This document shows positions 36,502-50,704 of a stretch of DNA of 64,000 nucleotides, one piece after another (the first letter of the stretch is position 1; each line of letters begins with the position of its first letter). Source of the stretch: Tyto alba. Lineage: Eukaryota > Chordata > Aves > Strigiformes > Tytonidae. A program made the position numbers and the translations under genes. The DNA is taken from contig NW_024881296.1 of assembly GCF_018691265.1 (NCBI RefSeq), positions 9,455,427 through 9,519,426 of the forward strand. The letters are read 5' to 3'. The notes under the pieces were generated by a model that saw only the letters and a program-made list of their open reading frames with translations, did no database searches and was not told the origin of the DNA.

Positions 36502-39500
36502 TAAAGTTGTGAATATATATGTAACAAATACACCATCTTACAAAGCACCATCTTTTTCGCACAGTGCATAATAATATGAATCTGAAATATGTTTCCACTG
36601 GAGGTCATCAAAATAATACTTGCATTGGATTTGGGAAAATGACAGATTTCTTTTACCAGCAATATTATTCAGAATAAAATAAGGGAAATCAAACCTTACA
36701 CTTCAGGGCGTAAACCAAGACCTCATAAAAGGTCTCACTATAGCAATCTATAATGCTGACTAGATGAATAGTGTGGCCGGGGGTGTTATCTTCCTCCCCA
36801 GTACGAATTGTTCCTTTGCTGCAGGCAGCTAGTGTATTTACTGGTCTGATTCCCATGCAAAATCCGATGGTGCAGTTGTATACATCTTCCAATACTGCCT
36901 CTAACTTTCAATTCCACGCTGTACTTTTTCATTCTGAATTATTTACTCTTGAAACCATACTTTGTTTACTGATCTTCATGTTTTAGTGCTGTTGTGCTGT
37001 AAATAACATTGATCTCTTAAGGTTTCTGAAGTCTGTGGAATGATGTTACCCCAAGGCTGAGTCTAACTTATGTGCAATTTGTGTTCATGCAGAATTGTCT
37101 CCTATCAGATTATTGTGTAACTGCAAGCAGGAGAAACAAAAAAATAATTAAATGGAGCAGAAGAAACACGAAGGGGAATAAAAAGTTGAGAAATGTATGA
37201 AACAATCATGGATTACTCAAAGTTCACAAAACCATGAGGACATTACAACAATACAGCTTTCTTGGTGAGACTGCTTCATGTGTCTTCTATTTTCTTTCAT
37301 TGCCACAATGCTGAAGGAGTGACCAGTTCCTACATAAGCAAAGTTGAGCTCAATCAGTGTCTGGGTAAAAGATCTCTTAGACACTGTTCATGTATTACAG
37401 TAATGGATTTATTCTCATGAGAGCCTGAGCTAGTATTAATGTGATTCATATCGCTTACGTCAGGTGTTTGGATTTTAGATGCATTATTGAGGACTCACCA
37501 TGGTCCACTGCATTTATTTCAATATTTCTTTTCACTTCAGAACAGGAATTAGTCCAGCTCTTCTGACAAAATTATGATTTGAAATTATACAGTTCTTGCC
37601 TTCATTTTCGTAGGCTGAACTGATTGGCATTGGTATCCATTTTCTGTCCTGAGCAGTTGTGGAATCCCTATGCATTATTTAAGCACCACTCTCTTCCTCT
37701 GCAGTAATGGATGGGTGTACAGCAGACACCAATTTAGTTCAGACATGTGTGAACTTACGTTACTCAAATCTTTGCTACAAATCATTGTAGAAAAGCACAG
37801 TGAATTTTAATGTGGCTTTTACCTTCTATTATGGATGCATGATTTGCAACATTCTTCATTTGCCAGCAGCTCCTCCATTGCAATGCAGATTCTCAAAATG
37901 GAGCATTCTGAGAAGTGGGGTATGAAAAATTAGAGGGGGAAAATTGCTCGTAATCAAAACAAAAGATCTTCCAGAAATTTCCAGGGCTGTCACATCTAGC
38001 TTGTGCAATGACCATTTTTATTCTGGGAGATTGGCATCAGTGTTGTGATCTGGCCTTGAAAAGCTTGGAAAGATTTGACTTGTGCTCACTTCAGTTAAAA
38101 GACTTTGTAAGGAGAAATGGCATAATGACTTATTTTAAATATTACTTCCCTGCATACCACAGCTGCAGATGAAAATGTATGAATGCATGAGCCTAGTGGA
38201 GGTGATAATAAGAAGTGATATAGGGAAAAGGAATGACCTATATAATAATGAGAGTTAGAATAGTTGCTTGTGACTATTTAAATTTGAGGATCATTCTAAA
38301 TGCAAAAGGGAAACCTCCTATAAACCCAATCCTTTATAGCTCAAATCCCTCAGAAGAAATAATTTTTACTGTAACTATGAATACTGTGTTCGTAATAAAA
38401 GTATTTTACCTAAAACAAAAGAAAACATTCAGAAAGACACATGTATCATATGTGGTCTCCCTCTTTTCTTCCAGTGTACTCTACCTGTGGCTGAGCTGTG
38501 TTCTCCAAAACAGGCACGTTCTTTATCCCCGTATTTTTATTAAACCTGGCATACTGGTAGTGCTACTCAACAGAGCGTGTGCTTACCAGCATGTGAAGGC
38601 ACACCATTCACACTTACAGTACCTTATGATTTAGGAGTCCATACATTTTTGCCATCAGCTGAAAAATCTGGCAAGAGTGTGTTTCCATAATGCTGTAGTT
38701 TGTCAACTTCACAAGCTCTAGTATAACAATAAGGATCACACTAAGGTTGAGTATATGGACACATTGTGGAATGTGTGTACTATGTACAGAGCACTTACTA
38801 GAATCTTACTTCACCCTTTGTTTTATCAGTTACAGTTTTACAATATGGGTGATTTCAGTATAGAGTTTTGGAAGAAATTTGGCTCTGGTCTGATCATGGT
38901 CGCAAAACAGCTTTACCAAGCAACAGAAATGTAGGTGTGGAATAGAGAGTGAAACATCTAAGGTATTTTTTCATTTCAGGAATCGAGTGCCCTACTTTAA
39001 CCATAATTAAGGCTGCTGAAAAATTTTGGTTTTGCAGAGCACCTGTGTACAAACCCAGAAATGCCTGTGGATGTTGCTGAGGTGAATGGTAGTGTTCTTT
39101 TTCTGTAGCTTTAAAAGTAAAGTGTGAGTTTTTAATTCAGTTTGATATTGGTGAGAGAAGACCAAATGCATTATTTACTGAAGAGCAGAGATACCAGTAG
39201 GAGGGCAACTGATATGTCACTGTTAGGGTTTTGAAAAGAGTTTTCCTCTGTTTCCACATATTGTGTAGTTTTCTTCCTTAAGGCACACCGTCTTATACCT
39301 TATACCTACTCTTAGAATGTGTTTACTCTCTATGTGGTTATGCCTATTTGCACTTGCAAATAATGATTTTTCAATGTGAACGGAACATTTTTGTTGTAGG
39401 ACAACTATGGTGTTGAGACAAGAGCTTTCTGAAGAGGAGACATAATTCTGTGTGCTGCTGCAGAAGGTATTACTGTTTCATTTACTCTTTTGGTGTTCTG

Positions 39501-39638
39501 AGTATAAAATGAAGCTTGCTTTGGATGTGAATGTCTCTTTTTCAAGTTATAGAAATTTCAAGAAAGGGTAAAAATCAAACCGCTCAAATCTTCAGATAAA
39601 TTATATTCATGGAAGAGGACAAATCATACCAGATGTGA

Positions 39639-39663
39639 TATATGTCTTTAAAGAAGACATATA
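39639..39663. repeat. 10-bp stem inverted repeat
   Basis: TATATGTCTT and AAGACATATA pair around a 5-nt loop. The words AGATGTGAT before and after it form a direct repeat flanking the dyad. Confidence 0.55.
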
Positions 39664-40170
39664 GATGTGATCTATAGATATAGAAGATAAACAGCATAAT
39701 ATCTTAAATTTGGGAATTATGTAATATTATCTCCCTGAAATTATTTTTGTTCTTCCGGGCAGATGTTCATCAACTTTTCTGGCAAGAAAACTTAGGAATT
39801 TTCAGAAATGTTAGCTCTCTCTGGTAATCATATGGGATTTTTAAAAAAATTACACTCTAAGCACTTCTATTATAAGAATCTTTAGTAAAGAATTGACATG
39901 GTCAATTAAACGTACACAAAGCCAGTTTTGTCATTCATCTTGGCATGCTTACTTTGATTTACACAAACGGATGTAAAGCATGACTGAGCTTTGTACCACT
40001 GTACATAACTACATGGGGTCCAAATTTTGAAGAATTTAATCACGTAATAGGGTAGAGGTATGTGAAACTCAAGAAACCTTTTTGAGAGATTAAATTTGGA
40101 ATATATTTTGTCTCAGACCTGCATTCTAGGTTTTCTGAACTGCAGTGAAAATGAAGAGAGCAACTCTGAG

Positions 40171-40211
40171 GTAATAAAAACTTACAGGTAGAAATGTAAT
40201 AAAACTTACAG
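40171..40211. repeat. 25-bp tandem duplication
   Basis: GTAATAAAA(A)CTTACAG occurs twice, starting at 40171 and 40196, with one A difference. Confidence 0.65.
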
Positions 40212-40584
40212 ACAAGAACCTTTTCGACTGAAGCATTAAGGAAAGTTCAAATAATATGCAGAGTCCTCCAACAGTAGTAGGACTGCATTCAGAGCAGGCC
40301 AATAATATTTAAATCTTTTTATAAATGTGAAGGCTAAGAAACTTTCATAGGCTAAATGTATTTCTTTGGTGAGCCTGGTGAAATAAAGACATTCTGTAAA
40401 AAAATAAAATCAAGGACACCGGAAAGATGAAAGGTTATTACTGTGCAAAAAGTGAGACAATACATTGATATCTACAGATGATGTTTTATTCAGGTAGCAT
40501 TTGTTTTTCCTAATTTTTGACAAAATACAAACATAATTTCTAGAGGCTGTCACCTGGGAGACTTGGCTATGCTCTGGTTATATT

Positions 40585-40634
40585 AAAAAAAAACCAAAAA
40601 CCAACCAACAAACCAAAACCAACAAAACCCCCCA
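40585..40634. repeat. A/C low-complexity tract
   Basis: A run of A9 followed by irregular CCAAA, CCAAC and CAAAACC units with no G or T. Confidence 0.85.
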
Positions 40635-41054
40635 AGAATAAAAAGGTTTGATAAAAAAATATTTCTTCCTTTAGGTCTCTGCCAGACAAATACACTGTCT
40701 CACAGCCAGTTAGAAATTCTTGTTATTAGTCCCAGCTTCTTGCTCACTCCTTCACTGAACAGGCCACCTCAAACATCTGCTGAAAATATCTTTCAAAGGT
40801 GAACGCAAGTGCTCAGTCAAAATACGTTTTTTAAGAGACATAGATGTGTTAATCAATGCACTATCAAAATAAGGAAGAATTTAATCCTCCACTGTTCATC
40901 TCCTACCTCATTTTCTCTATCCCAGCAAACATTTCCACCCTAGAAAGCTACATCAGAAGGGGTTCAGCCATGGTTGCTTGGATCAGTGTGTGGGAAGATG
41001 GATTATTGTAGGGTTTACAGAGAGTATATAGCTTCTACCCTGCACAGAAAAAGC

Positions 41055-41068
41055 AAAAAAAAAAAAAA
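41055..41068. repeat. poly(A) tract, 14 A
   Basis: Uninterrupted A run; no retrocopy body was seen. Confidence 0.8.
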
Positions 41069-43659
41069 GTGTGGACTATGCTCAGTTCCTTGAAAAGGAG
41101 ACTTTCATGGTACAGTAATATTACAATAAGAAAATATGATTACAGAAAGCCGTTTCTTTGGAGCAATCATTGTTTGTATTATCGCAATATCAGACAGTCA
41201 AGTTTCTCTTAATAACATTCTCCTTCACAGCCCAGCTGCTGCTTTTGCCTGTTCCTTCTGTCACCATTATGCATCTGTGAGAGCATCTATTCCTCTAAAT
41301 ATGAATATGATGTGACATAATTCATGATTAGAGCAGTAGGTTATTCAGTAATTTACTGACTGCATTTTATGGAACAAAATGTCTCATAGACACCTCCCAC
41401 CCAACTCATTGTCTAAGTAACCATGCCTCCTCACATTTATGATTACATAGTGTTCCCTCCAAATTTGAAAATAAAATTGTAACATTAGATGAAAATATAC
41501 AATGACTGTAATAGGAAAAAAAATGTTTCACTTTATTTAGTGAATATTTAGTAATTTAGTCACAGAGCACTAAAGACAAAACATTTCTCTGTGAACTGTT
41601 TTTAGATGCACTACAGATAAAGAGTGAGCAGCTGCTGTGTTAAAGCAACACAAAACTTATGGTGTGACTGTGGCCGTAAGGTATTGTAACTACCAGAGAA
41701 CGGTTCATTATACTTTCAGGCTTAAAATTAAACAAATCCAGAACAAACTTTGTATCTTTCCAGATAGTGCGCTTCCTTGGTGACATAGCAGACCAGCTCT
41801 AGTTGCTGAAAACATGTGAAGTGACCCAGTGCTGTGCCTCGGTATTACAGTTACTGACTCCAGAGATGTGTGAGGTAAAAACAGGAGGCATATTAAGCAT
41901 GTAAAAGCTGCTTCGTTTTGCCTCACTTTCTAAAATTAATAGAAGTTAAGCCATTTTCATGTACTAACTTTTATGTTGTTATTTCATCAAATAAATGCTA
42001 AAATAAGCTAGAATAAAACTTGAGTTTTATGATTTTTAAAAAGAATGTTCAAACCTGATATTGTACATTATTTTTATTTTTAAGCATCACATTTTCTCCT
42101 TGTAGTACCTTGTTGAAGAAAAAGGTCTGTGGCTGTGATTAGCTCTTACATGGCAAGAAAATGGTTATTTTTCTGGACTTGTTTTTTGAACTTTTATGAG
42201 TACGAAATACAAACTGGCCCTGAGGAAGGAGGCAGTGATTGTCTTATACATTTCTGTTGTTAGTAATTTGCTGTGGAAAATCAAACTAACTTTCAAATAA
42301 TAAATATCTGTGCAAGCAGTAAGACATTGTGGACATTTTTGTAAAGTGATTTATTCCTGGTTCGTGAACAGAATGAATGACAGAATATCTTTTGGACTTA
42401 TACTGGTAGAAAAGAATAGCCATACTGAAGATAGAGGGCTGACTCTGCTGTAAAACTTGTGTAGGATTACACCCCAGAGATGGATGAGGAAATGTACAAC
42501 ATAACATAAAGTCTGTCATGAGCTTGATGAAAATCAACTTTTTACTTGTATGCATAGCAGATTATAAGTGTTCCTTTTCTGTTTGCTTTTAATAACTTAA
42601 AATTGTAAAGTTATCTTTAAAACTTTAAGTACAGGAAATTTAAATATTTACCACTATTTCTAGAGAGGCGTAAGAACTATGTTTCTGTTTTCTTTTCACT
42701 TCTTTCGATTGAAGATTCGGTAGTAGTCGGTCTGCTAAGACTGTGGAAAGTAACATCGTGGTGTCTTTTTAGGACTTTTTTTGATGACAAATTATCTTAT
42801 CTAGAAGAAACCAGATAAAAACAAATAAACAAGTCCAAGACTATGATTAGTGCACAGACAATATTTTGGGAGTTAGGATGATTGTGGCTTGTCTCCTTCA
42901 CACTACACCCTTTTGAAGTTACATGAAAGGTCAATGAAGTGTATGACCACCAGGGTCATATTAATTAATGTAACATACCCACCCAGCTTAACATTTCCCA
43001 TAACTTCCAGGGCTTCCACAGGAATTATATTCGCCTTATCCATACTCTAAAGAACAGAACAAATTGTTCTTTTATTTCACCAAGTCCTTACAAGGCATAA
43101 TTAAAAGTTCCAATATCTTGTTCATTAGTCTCTTGGAGGGAGGAGTTGTCACCATACCTGTATAATTTAAGAAGCCTGAAATTGTTTGGTGCAATATCAA
43201 AACGAAATTCTTGCTAACTGGAGGAAATTGAAGGGAGTGGATTTGCAGGATATCCATCAGGAATGTGATGAAGAAGGATTTGCTTTATTGGTGAGGTGAT
43301 TTAACTGACAGTATTGGATAGTGTTAGAAATACAGTTGGCTGCTTATGGATTGGATACTTTAACAGGTTTGCTTTCAATAAATCTCCATTTCAATGCATT
43401 TTAATGAATGAAGGCATCAATTTGGGGAATCTGTTCTTCAGAAAGACACCTGGGATGTTACCAGGTGCATCTACATTAATGACTCTGTGAGCTGAAGGAT
43501 TACTCTTCTGGTGTGGATTTACCTCATGTTTGTAGTTGGAGTCTTGATGTACATACACAAGCATATCACTGCTGTTCTCGGTGTAGTTTCTCTTCTGGTG
43601 GAAGTAAGGTTGAACTCACACTTGAGGGTATCACCTAGAGCACCTCACTTGCAAACTGG

Positions 43660-43720
43660 ACATAAGGTCCTGAAGCATTTAACTCTGCACGTGTTCAGCA
43701 CATGCTTAAGGTTGGCAAAT
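43660..43720. repeat. possible relic of an ancient amniote repeat
   Basis: The words CATAAGGTCCTGAAGCATTT, GCACGTG and CAGCACATGCTTAAG resemble a palindromic amniote repeat built around alternating CACGTG/CACATG and GCTTAA motifs. This is recall of a general pattern without alignment and could be wrong. Confidence 0.2.
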
Positions 43721-46700
43721 TAATTTAATTGCTGGTAAAAACGCCATGTGAACATGCAGGCCTGTAACCACCGCAAAGTGTATGAAGTCAAACCTCCGTG
43801 GGCTCCCTCTTTTTGCTGCACAGGTGGGAATGCACATACCTCTGAAGTGCTGAAGGTCAGTGTGATCTGCAGGACTAGGGTGCAGAGCAGACAGATCTGG
43901 TCCCTCTATGTTTCATTAGCTTACCAAACGCTGTGCTTAACTCTGATTTCCCCATTTCAAGAAAAATTTGAAGTTTCAAAGAGACGTTGCATGAATGATC
44001 AGTATGGTAACCAATATGGACTGTATGCCTTAAGTTGACAGACTAGATGACCTAAATAAAATTTGGAGGGAACTTTCAGTGGTGATTTGGTCACAGTATG
44101 CACAGGCTGTCTGGAAACAGAAAAATGGTTAAGAGAAGTCTCTTTGGTGTCATACACAGAGACAAGTGTAAAAAGATCTAGTGTATGGAAGCTAAAACAA
44201 GACAAATTCAGGCAATACATTTAGCTGATAAGTTAATTAACTGTTGGAACAGCTCACATAGGTTTTTGATGGATTCTTTGTCACTGGAAATTTAAAAATT
44301 TAGGTTAAAGCCTAGTGATTAGATTTGACACCAGGATGAATTCAGGGAAAGGATAAGTGTTAGGTTGGAATCCAGAGTACGTGATAACGTTGTTCCTTTC
44401 TGGCTTTTGAATTTATTAATCTTTATGAAGAATAGATGTCCAATACAAATGCAATCAGTTCATACTTGTCTGGTGAGCTCTGCTTATGGCTACCTGGGGA
44501 GGAGATGATGTGTTTCTATTTCTATATCCTGGACTCCTGTGGGAACATGGAAATTACAAGTAACTGAGCCAGATCTTGTGATTGTCTGACTATCCTGGTA
44601 GGTGCCAAGATAGGGATAAAAATGTGGCTCAGTGCTATCTTTCCACAGATTGGAAATTAACAGATCCAAGGCACAGTATAAAGCTGCCAAGTTTGTAAGA
44701 GCTAGAGTCATTCCTAAAACATAATTCTTTGGTTGAGTGCTCCAGCTCCATCTGTAGTTCCCATTGGAATGAGAATAATTCTATTCTGTGGAGGGGACAG
44801 GGTCAGTGTTAGACCATCAGCAATGAGGTATGTCTCTAGCTGCATGCTGTGGGTAGAGCAGAGGCCAGGCTCTGTTCTTGTATCTCCTACTATAGCTGTT
44901 CAAAACAAAACAAAATCCATATATAATTTTTCTCTCATGCCTGGACAGGATGGCAAGCACAGGAGTCTGATGTTTCTATGGAAGCTAGACTTCCTGGTTT
45001 CAAAATGTATTTAAAGTAGGTACACCGGTGGCTGGAGGAAGCCAAAATAAAAATTTAGCATGTATGCACTGCAGTGACATACAGTGCTCTACTCATCAGG
45101 GGTTATACCAACTTTAAGTACAGAGTAAAATAAATGAATTTTTTCAACAGTGTTCTGCAATGATCCTTCAACAATACCTGAATCATGCTGAATTAATTCC
45201 TGCTCCTAAGTGGTCTATGATGGAAAAGCTGGCATTAGTACTCACTATCTTGTTAGGTCAGGGAAGAAAAGCAATATGTGCAGATGAAATTCAGCTCTTT
45301 GACCTTTAGAGTGAGATCATCTAGGAGGAGGAATAATTGAGGAAGGGCCCTTGAAATCAGTAGGATACTGAAAACAAAGTATCTTTGACAACATATGGCA
45401 AAAATAGCCCTTAAGAAAAAAATGTTCATTTTTATTAACCCCAGGCTGAAGTCTGGGTGTTGAGATCCAGAGTCTATCAGAAGACAAATTAGAGGAATCC
45501 AGAGGGCATGATAGAAAATGAAAGCTTAATATTTTCCAAGAGAGAGAGGTTAGAACTGGCATCTTAGCCAGCAAGTAAATATGGGGACAGAAGCATATGG
45601 AAAATTAAAGATTTTCTCATTATCTTGGTTAGTGCAAAATAAAATCATGATTCTGAGAAATGAGGAATGGTGTATCAATCTTGTTGGCACTGGGTGAACC
45701 AAAGATTTAATTATTTTTACTGTGACAGAATTGTCCAAATATGAGCTTACTAAAAATGGAATTTTAAGAACAAAATTATAAGCAATGATGTAAATGAAAG
45801 TTTACAAAGGTATGAGTGATGACAATATGTCTGTGGATAAGCAGAATATACTGTAAATATTGTTTGTTAAACTGCAGGAAAGAAAAATCTGTTGTCTACT
45901 ACTTGCTGAACTGGGAATCGAGTAGTACACTTGAGAGCAGGATAGTTGAACCAGAATTGTCTTCAATATGATAAGAAGGTTAGCTAGTTTATTATGACTC
46001 AAATACCAGCTTTCAATAAAGAGTCCCTATATTTTGTTTGCAATCTCAAGTGAACACTTCATCTGAGACACATTTCTGAAGGCGCATACACTGTATTATC
46101 TTTTAAAAGACTGTTTTTTTTTTTCAATGATTATAAAATAGGTCTTAAAGTCAGAACATTTGTCATCTCTTCCTGCCTCTGCCATGTGACATGTGATCAT
46201 AACCAAGTCATCTAATTCCTTTGTACTTAAGTTTTTTGATTGTATAAAATACAGCGTGTTACTTCACTCTCCCTGCATGCACCACACTTTGATTTCAGCA
46301 AGCAGTGTTCTCATCCCTGATGTTGGTAGCTATAGCTAGTCTCTGGTAAGAACTAGCAGTGAAATAAATTCATAGTCCTTTATGAAATTTGTAAGTTACA
46401 AATACAAATCATGCTTTCTCAAAGCTGTTAATATGAAACAGGAGTTTTCTATGATGTACTGAAGTAAAACACTTCCTCTCCCCAAGGGAATCATTAAGTC
46501 AATAATTTAATTAATGTAGAAGAAAGCAGTTTCTTCTCTGCCAGAATTAAGTAGCAAGAGCTCATGCCTTGGCTTTCAGGAAAGGATTTTTCTTACTGTC
46601 TGGGCAGGTGATGAATTATGTGAATGTCTTCAGGAGTTTCAAGTGCTAAACAGCTACAAGGCAGTTCAACAGAACCCGTGTCCCTAGATCAAGATCTTGT

Positions 46701-49700
46701 TCAGTGAATATAATACACCAGACAACAGTCCTGCCCATCTTGGTAAGTATTACTACAGCATTTTAGCTACATCAAAAACCTTCTTGGACTATATCAAATG
46801 TATAGGTAGCTGTAAAGCACACCTTTCTTTCTTTTGTAGGTGCATACTGATCTCTTAAATATTTTCCAAAAGAGTTATTTCAAGGAGTTTGATGAATGAA
46901 AGGTGACTGTAGGAGGAGTAAGCTTAGAAACAATCCTCATAAGTAATGAGCAGTAGTCCTGTGCCAGATCAGAGGAGATGTTGCAAAATGCACCTCTTTA
47001 TTTTGCCAAAGCTGCTTCAGAGTTTGTATTCTGGTTATATGAGATGAATCTCCAGTAGCAAATATGGACCAGGATATTTCTCTCAGTGAGAGATTGGGGA
47101 AGATATTTGGACTGTGGGCAGCTCCTTGATATGGTAACTCACAGGTGTTTGATGATCCCACTTGAAAAATTCCTGCAAATTGCAGTGATGGATACTGCAG
47201 AAATATGTATAACTAAAATGTTACAATTTCTGTCTTGATAAAGCCTGTTGATACAAACCTATTAAACATATCTCGTTGCTGTTGATGTGTTAGCCTACTA
47301 ATATCCATCGTTCATTGTAAATTCTTATTAGGTATTAAAACATACAAATTATAGTTTCAGCAAGTTCTTAATCCATTTCTATATTAAACATCATATGCAT
47401 GTTACAGATTAAATTTTCTACTGTGTCATTTATAATAACTTCTGGTTTAGAATATTAACAAATATAAAAAGATAATCATTTTAAAAATAATTAAGAGGCC
47501 GATGATCCTTCTTTAGTAAGTATATAGAGCAGTTGGCTTAAAACAGGCTTGAGAAGGGTATAGAGGGCTGTCGATAACCTGAGATTTCAGAAACATCCTT
47601 AATGAATCTGATCAATTAAGTGCTGATGCTAACATTTAAGCCTGTTCCTGTTCATTATTCTTTCTCCTCATGGTTTGAAAGGCAGGACAGAGCTACGTTT
47701 AGTTGTTTTAGCTCTTACAGGATAAATTATTTCAGCCTCTCCTGTCAATTCAGGAAGGAAAGGCGTAATTTCAACAGAATCAGTACTTCTCACTGAGGGA
47801 TGCTTCTTGGTACAAGCGTGTATTTCAGCAGGGGACATACCTTTTGACATCCTTGACTAGCTGGCAGAAATCTGCAGTTCAGAACTGGCTAGTGTCATCC
47901 CATGCAATGACTTATTTTTCTAGCTCATATTCTCTTATTTGTGGAGAAACCTGTCAGATCTCCTCAGAGGAGACAGGTTCACATTGCAGTCTGTTAAAGC
48001 ATGTTCCTCCTTTCCATCATCAATTGGCCAGAGCTCCTAAGGAGCTGAAATCAAGAGACTATTGGCTTTGGCACCTCATCTTTATGAAACTGGTGTTGTT
48101 GTAAGTAGAACCTCACCTGGAATAGATCAGAATATTTAATCTCTATAGCTACAAGTATCTCACTGTAGTTCTTTTTAAATTTATTACCCGATTGCCAGAT
48201 TGACCTTCCCTCGTCAGAAAATAAACCATAGTCATGTAAAAAGTTGGATGATTTCTGATGTCTAAGGTAACTTAGATACAGATCAATAGTAGGTAAAATA
48301 AGAGATTTTCAACAGTGACAGAGTCCATGTAACATTGCAAATTAGATATGTTTTTTCTGCTTATTTAACCTCTGGTAGCTGTCTGGAGCACTAGTAAAGG
48401 AGATACATGGTAGTTTGTGACACTGTCTCTTCCTGTATCAGCTATAGGAGCAAGCTCTCCCCTTTGGGATGGGCTCGCTGGTTTTGATATCAGTTCTACT
48501 CCCTTCCAAAGCACAGGCATCTTGGTCTTTGCACAACCTGCCCCTTAGACCTCAAACAGCAAAATTTCATTTTGCCTTCACTGCTGAGAAACCTGAAATA
48601 TTTCTAAGCTGCAATTTTCCATTTTGGACTGTGGATAAATAATGCTTGCAAAGGCATGCAAATACCAACATTTGGAATTTCTGAACAGCTCAGGTTCTAT
48701 ATGTTATATATTTTATGTGAAGTCTTTGCAATATACAGCAAGTGAACTACTCATAACTATTAGACAAATGTGTGAACTGCAAACCTTAAAATAACTGCAA
48801 TAATTGGAGTAAAATGACTGAGGATTTTAACTTCACAGTCTTCTACAGGAAAAAAAAAGCCAAAGCAACACATTTAGATTAATTTGTAATGTATATAAAT
48901 CTTGCCATGTTCGGTGTTAAAGCACCAACCAGCCATGAGTTTTGTATTGACTCTGCTAGTTGTGGAACTTCTGAGAAAACATGAATTATGGAAATTCTCT
49001 CACACTGCTTTTCTGATGCAAAATTCCAGATATGAATGCATTCAAATAATATTATTTTGGAAATTTATATCTCAATTTTGTAACTCAATACTACAAAATT
49101 TTCCTATGTAATATATTACTGTAGTATTTCTTGGAACATACCCTTAACTAAATGTGTATAACAATAATAGAAACACAGTAAACCGTAAATCTGATTTCTG
49201 CTACGGTAAATAGGAGGTTTTCCATTGATTTGAATTTCTGGATCAGAAAATTCTCTAAGTTTACATTCTCCTTTGCATAAGAGCCTTTTGTATCCTACGA
49301 TATGTTTCTCATTGATCAGATTCCTGAGCAGATATTTTAAATATTTTCAAACATGTTCATGAGTTACGTGGCATTCACAAACCATTATGTAAATATGTAG
49401 CTGATTGGGCATCCTGAGTTTCATACTGTATTAATTATCAAACTGTAAAAGAGCAAAGTTACATAGACAGAGAAAGAACTTGACAAATCAAAAAATACTC
49501 ATTGAGCTCTAAAATCACCTTGGTTTCCTGATTTTTAATGTAATAGAAGGGAGGGAGATTTTCAGTACATTAAAACTCTGTACCTTAGCATAAAAGGAAA
49601 AGCTTTTTCAAGCTCAAGTTGAATATGCTTCTTGAACATATGGATGCTTTAATTTTTAAATATGGAAGAGTCTGTGAGTAAGCAGTGAAAAATTAATATA

Positions 49701-50046
49701 CTCTGTGTTTAGAATGACTGCCACCATGTTATTTCAGCACCCTCAGAGCAGCATTCTATCAACACAAGGCAATTTTTAACTCCAAGACAGATAGAATCCC
49801 AAATAGTTTGAGTCATGCTGTGATCAAAATGTAAGTTGTCTTCCCAAACCTGTAGGAAAAATTAACCTTCCTGTAGTCTTTACTCCTTCCAACACTCCCT
49901 TTCTCCTTTTCCCCTTTACTATTTTGTGATGACAGGATAACAACTCCATAGAAGACAACAGGGAAGTATATTGAAAGTAGGAATGGAAAAGTAGCTCTTG
50001 TTTGGTTATTGTAAGACTAATACTCTCATATATATAAATCTAGACC

Positions 50047-50071
50047 TTTTTTTTTTTTTTTTTTTTTTTTT
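50047..50071. repeat. poly(T) tract, 25 T
   Basis: Uninterrupted T run followed by CCCCTTTTT. Confidence 0.9.
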
Positions 50072-50656
50072 CCCCTTTTTAAATAGATCTTTCACTGCAG
50101 GGTAGAGGACAATAAACAGAATCTAAACTAGTGGCTGTTACCAAAAATAGGGCAAACCCACAAACTAGCACATACTGGCATTTGTTTGACTATTTAGTTT
50201 GAAGACAAGATTTGTTGAACTGTGGCTGGATTACATTTTTTAAACACGTGATGTACAATAGATGTTGTCAGTCATCCTGTTTTCTCTGCTTTTGTGACTA
50301 TGGGCTTAAGAGATAGCTATTTATTTTGAATTATTTGCTATGTCAGGAGCAAGGTCAATATGCAGATTATGACTATTCAAACATGAACTTTGCTGTACTT
50401 TGTTTCTGAATCTGATTTGTAAAACACTGGAGTCTGGAATTATATGATTATCTGGAGATCTTAATTTTTAATTCAGCTTCTTGTGTAATGAAAGGAATTT
50501 TTACCTGGGCCCTCATCACTGCTGCTTTGTTCACCAGCCAGAAATGACAATACTTTGACTTTTTGTTGCCCGAGTGTGACTTTGCAGGGGTGACAGTTAT
50601 GAAATGCATAACTCTATTAATAATTGAGTAAATCTGACATAGAGGCTGCTGAGACA

Positions 50657-50704
50657 AATTATTTATGGACTTTGCAGTCCAATTATTTATGAACATTGCA
50701 GTTA
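50657..50704. repeat. 24-bp tandem duplication
   Basis: Unit 1 (50657-50680) and unit 2 (50681-50704) both read AATTATTTATG, then TTGCAGT, and agree at about 20 of 24 positions. Confidence 0.75.

Larger units (their letters stand above)
34846..40584. other. AT-rich unique noncoding DNA
   Basis: No gene was recognised. Minus-strand frames at 36260-36598 and 36689-36892 and a plus frame at 38233-38634 look like chance. Symmetric elements occur at 36479-36501 and 39639-39663, and a short tandem duplication at 40171-40211. Confidence 0.55.
40635..50656. other. AT-rich unique noncoding DNA
   Basis: No gene was recognised across about 10 kb. Open frames stay under 100 codons and none shows a domain. 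Simple tracts are A14 (41055-41068) and T25 (50047-50071). A stretch at 43660-43720 may be an ancient repeat relic. Confidence 0.55.

Noticed and set aside
36689..36986. Cys-containing minus frame as an exon
   Set aside because: The opposite strand is equally open over much of it, and no polypyrimidine tract precedes the possible acceptor.
38233..38634. 133-codon plus-strand open frame
   Set aside because: Hydrophobic, Ile/Leu/Val/Tyr-rich translation typical of AT-rich noise, no domain and no splice support.
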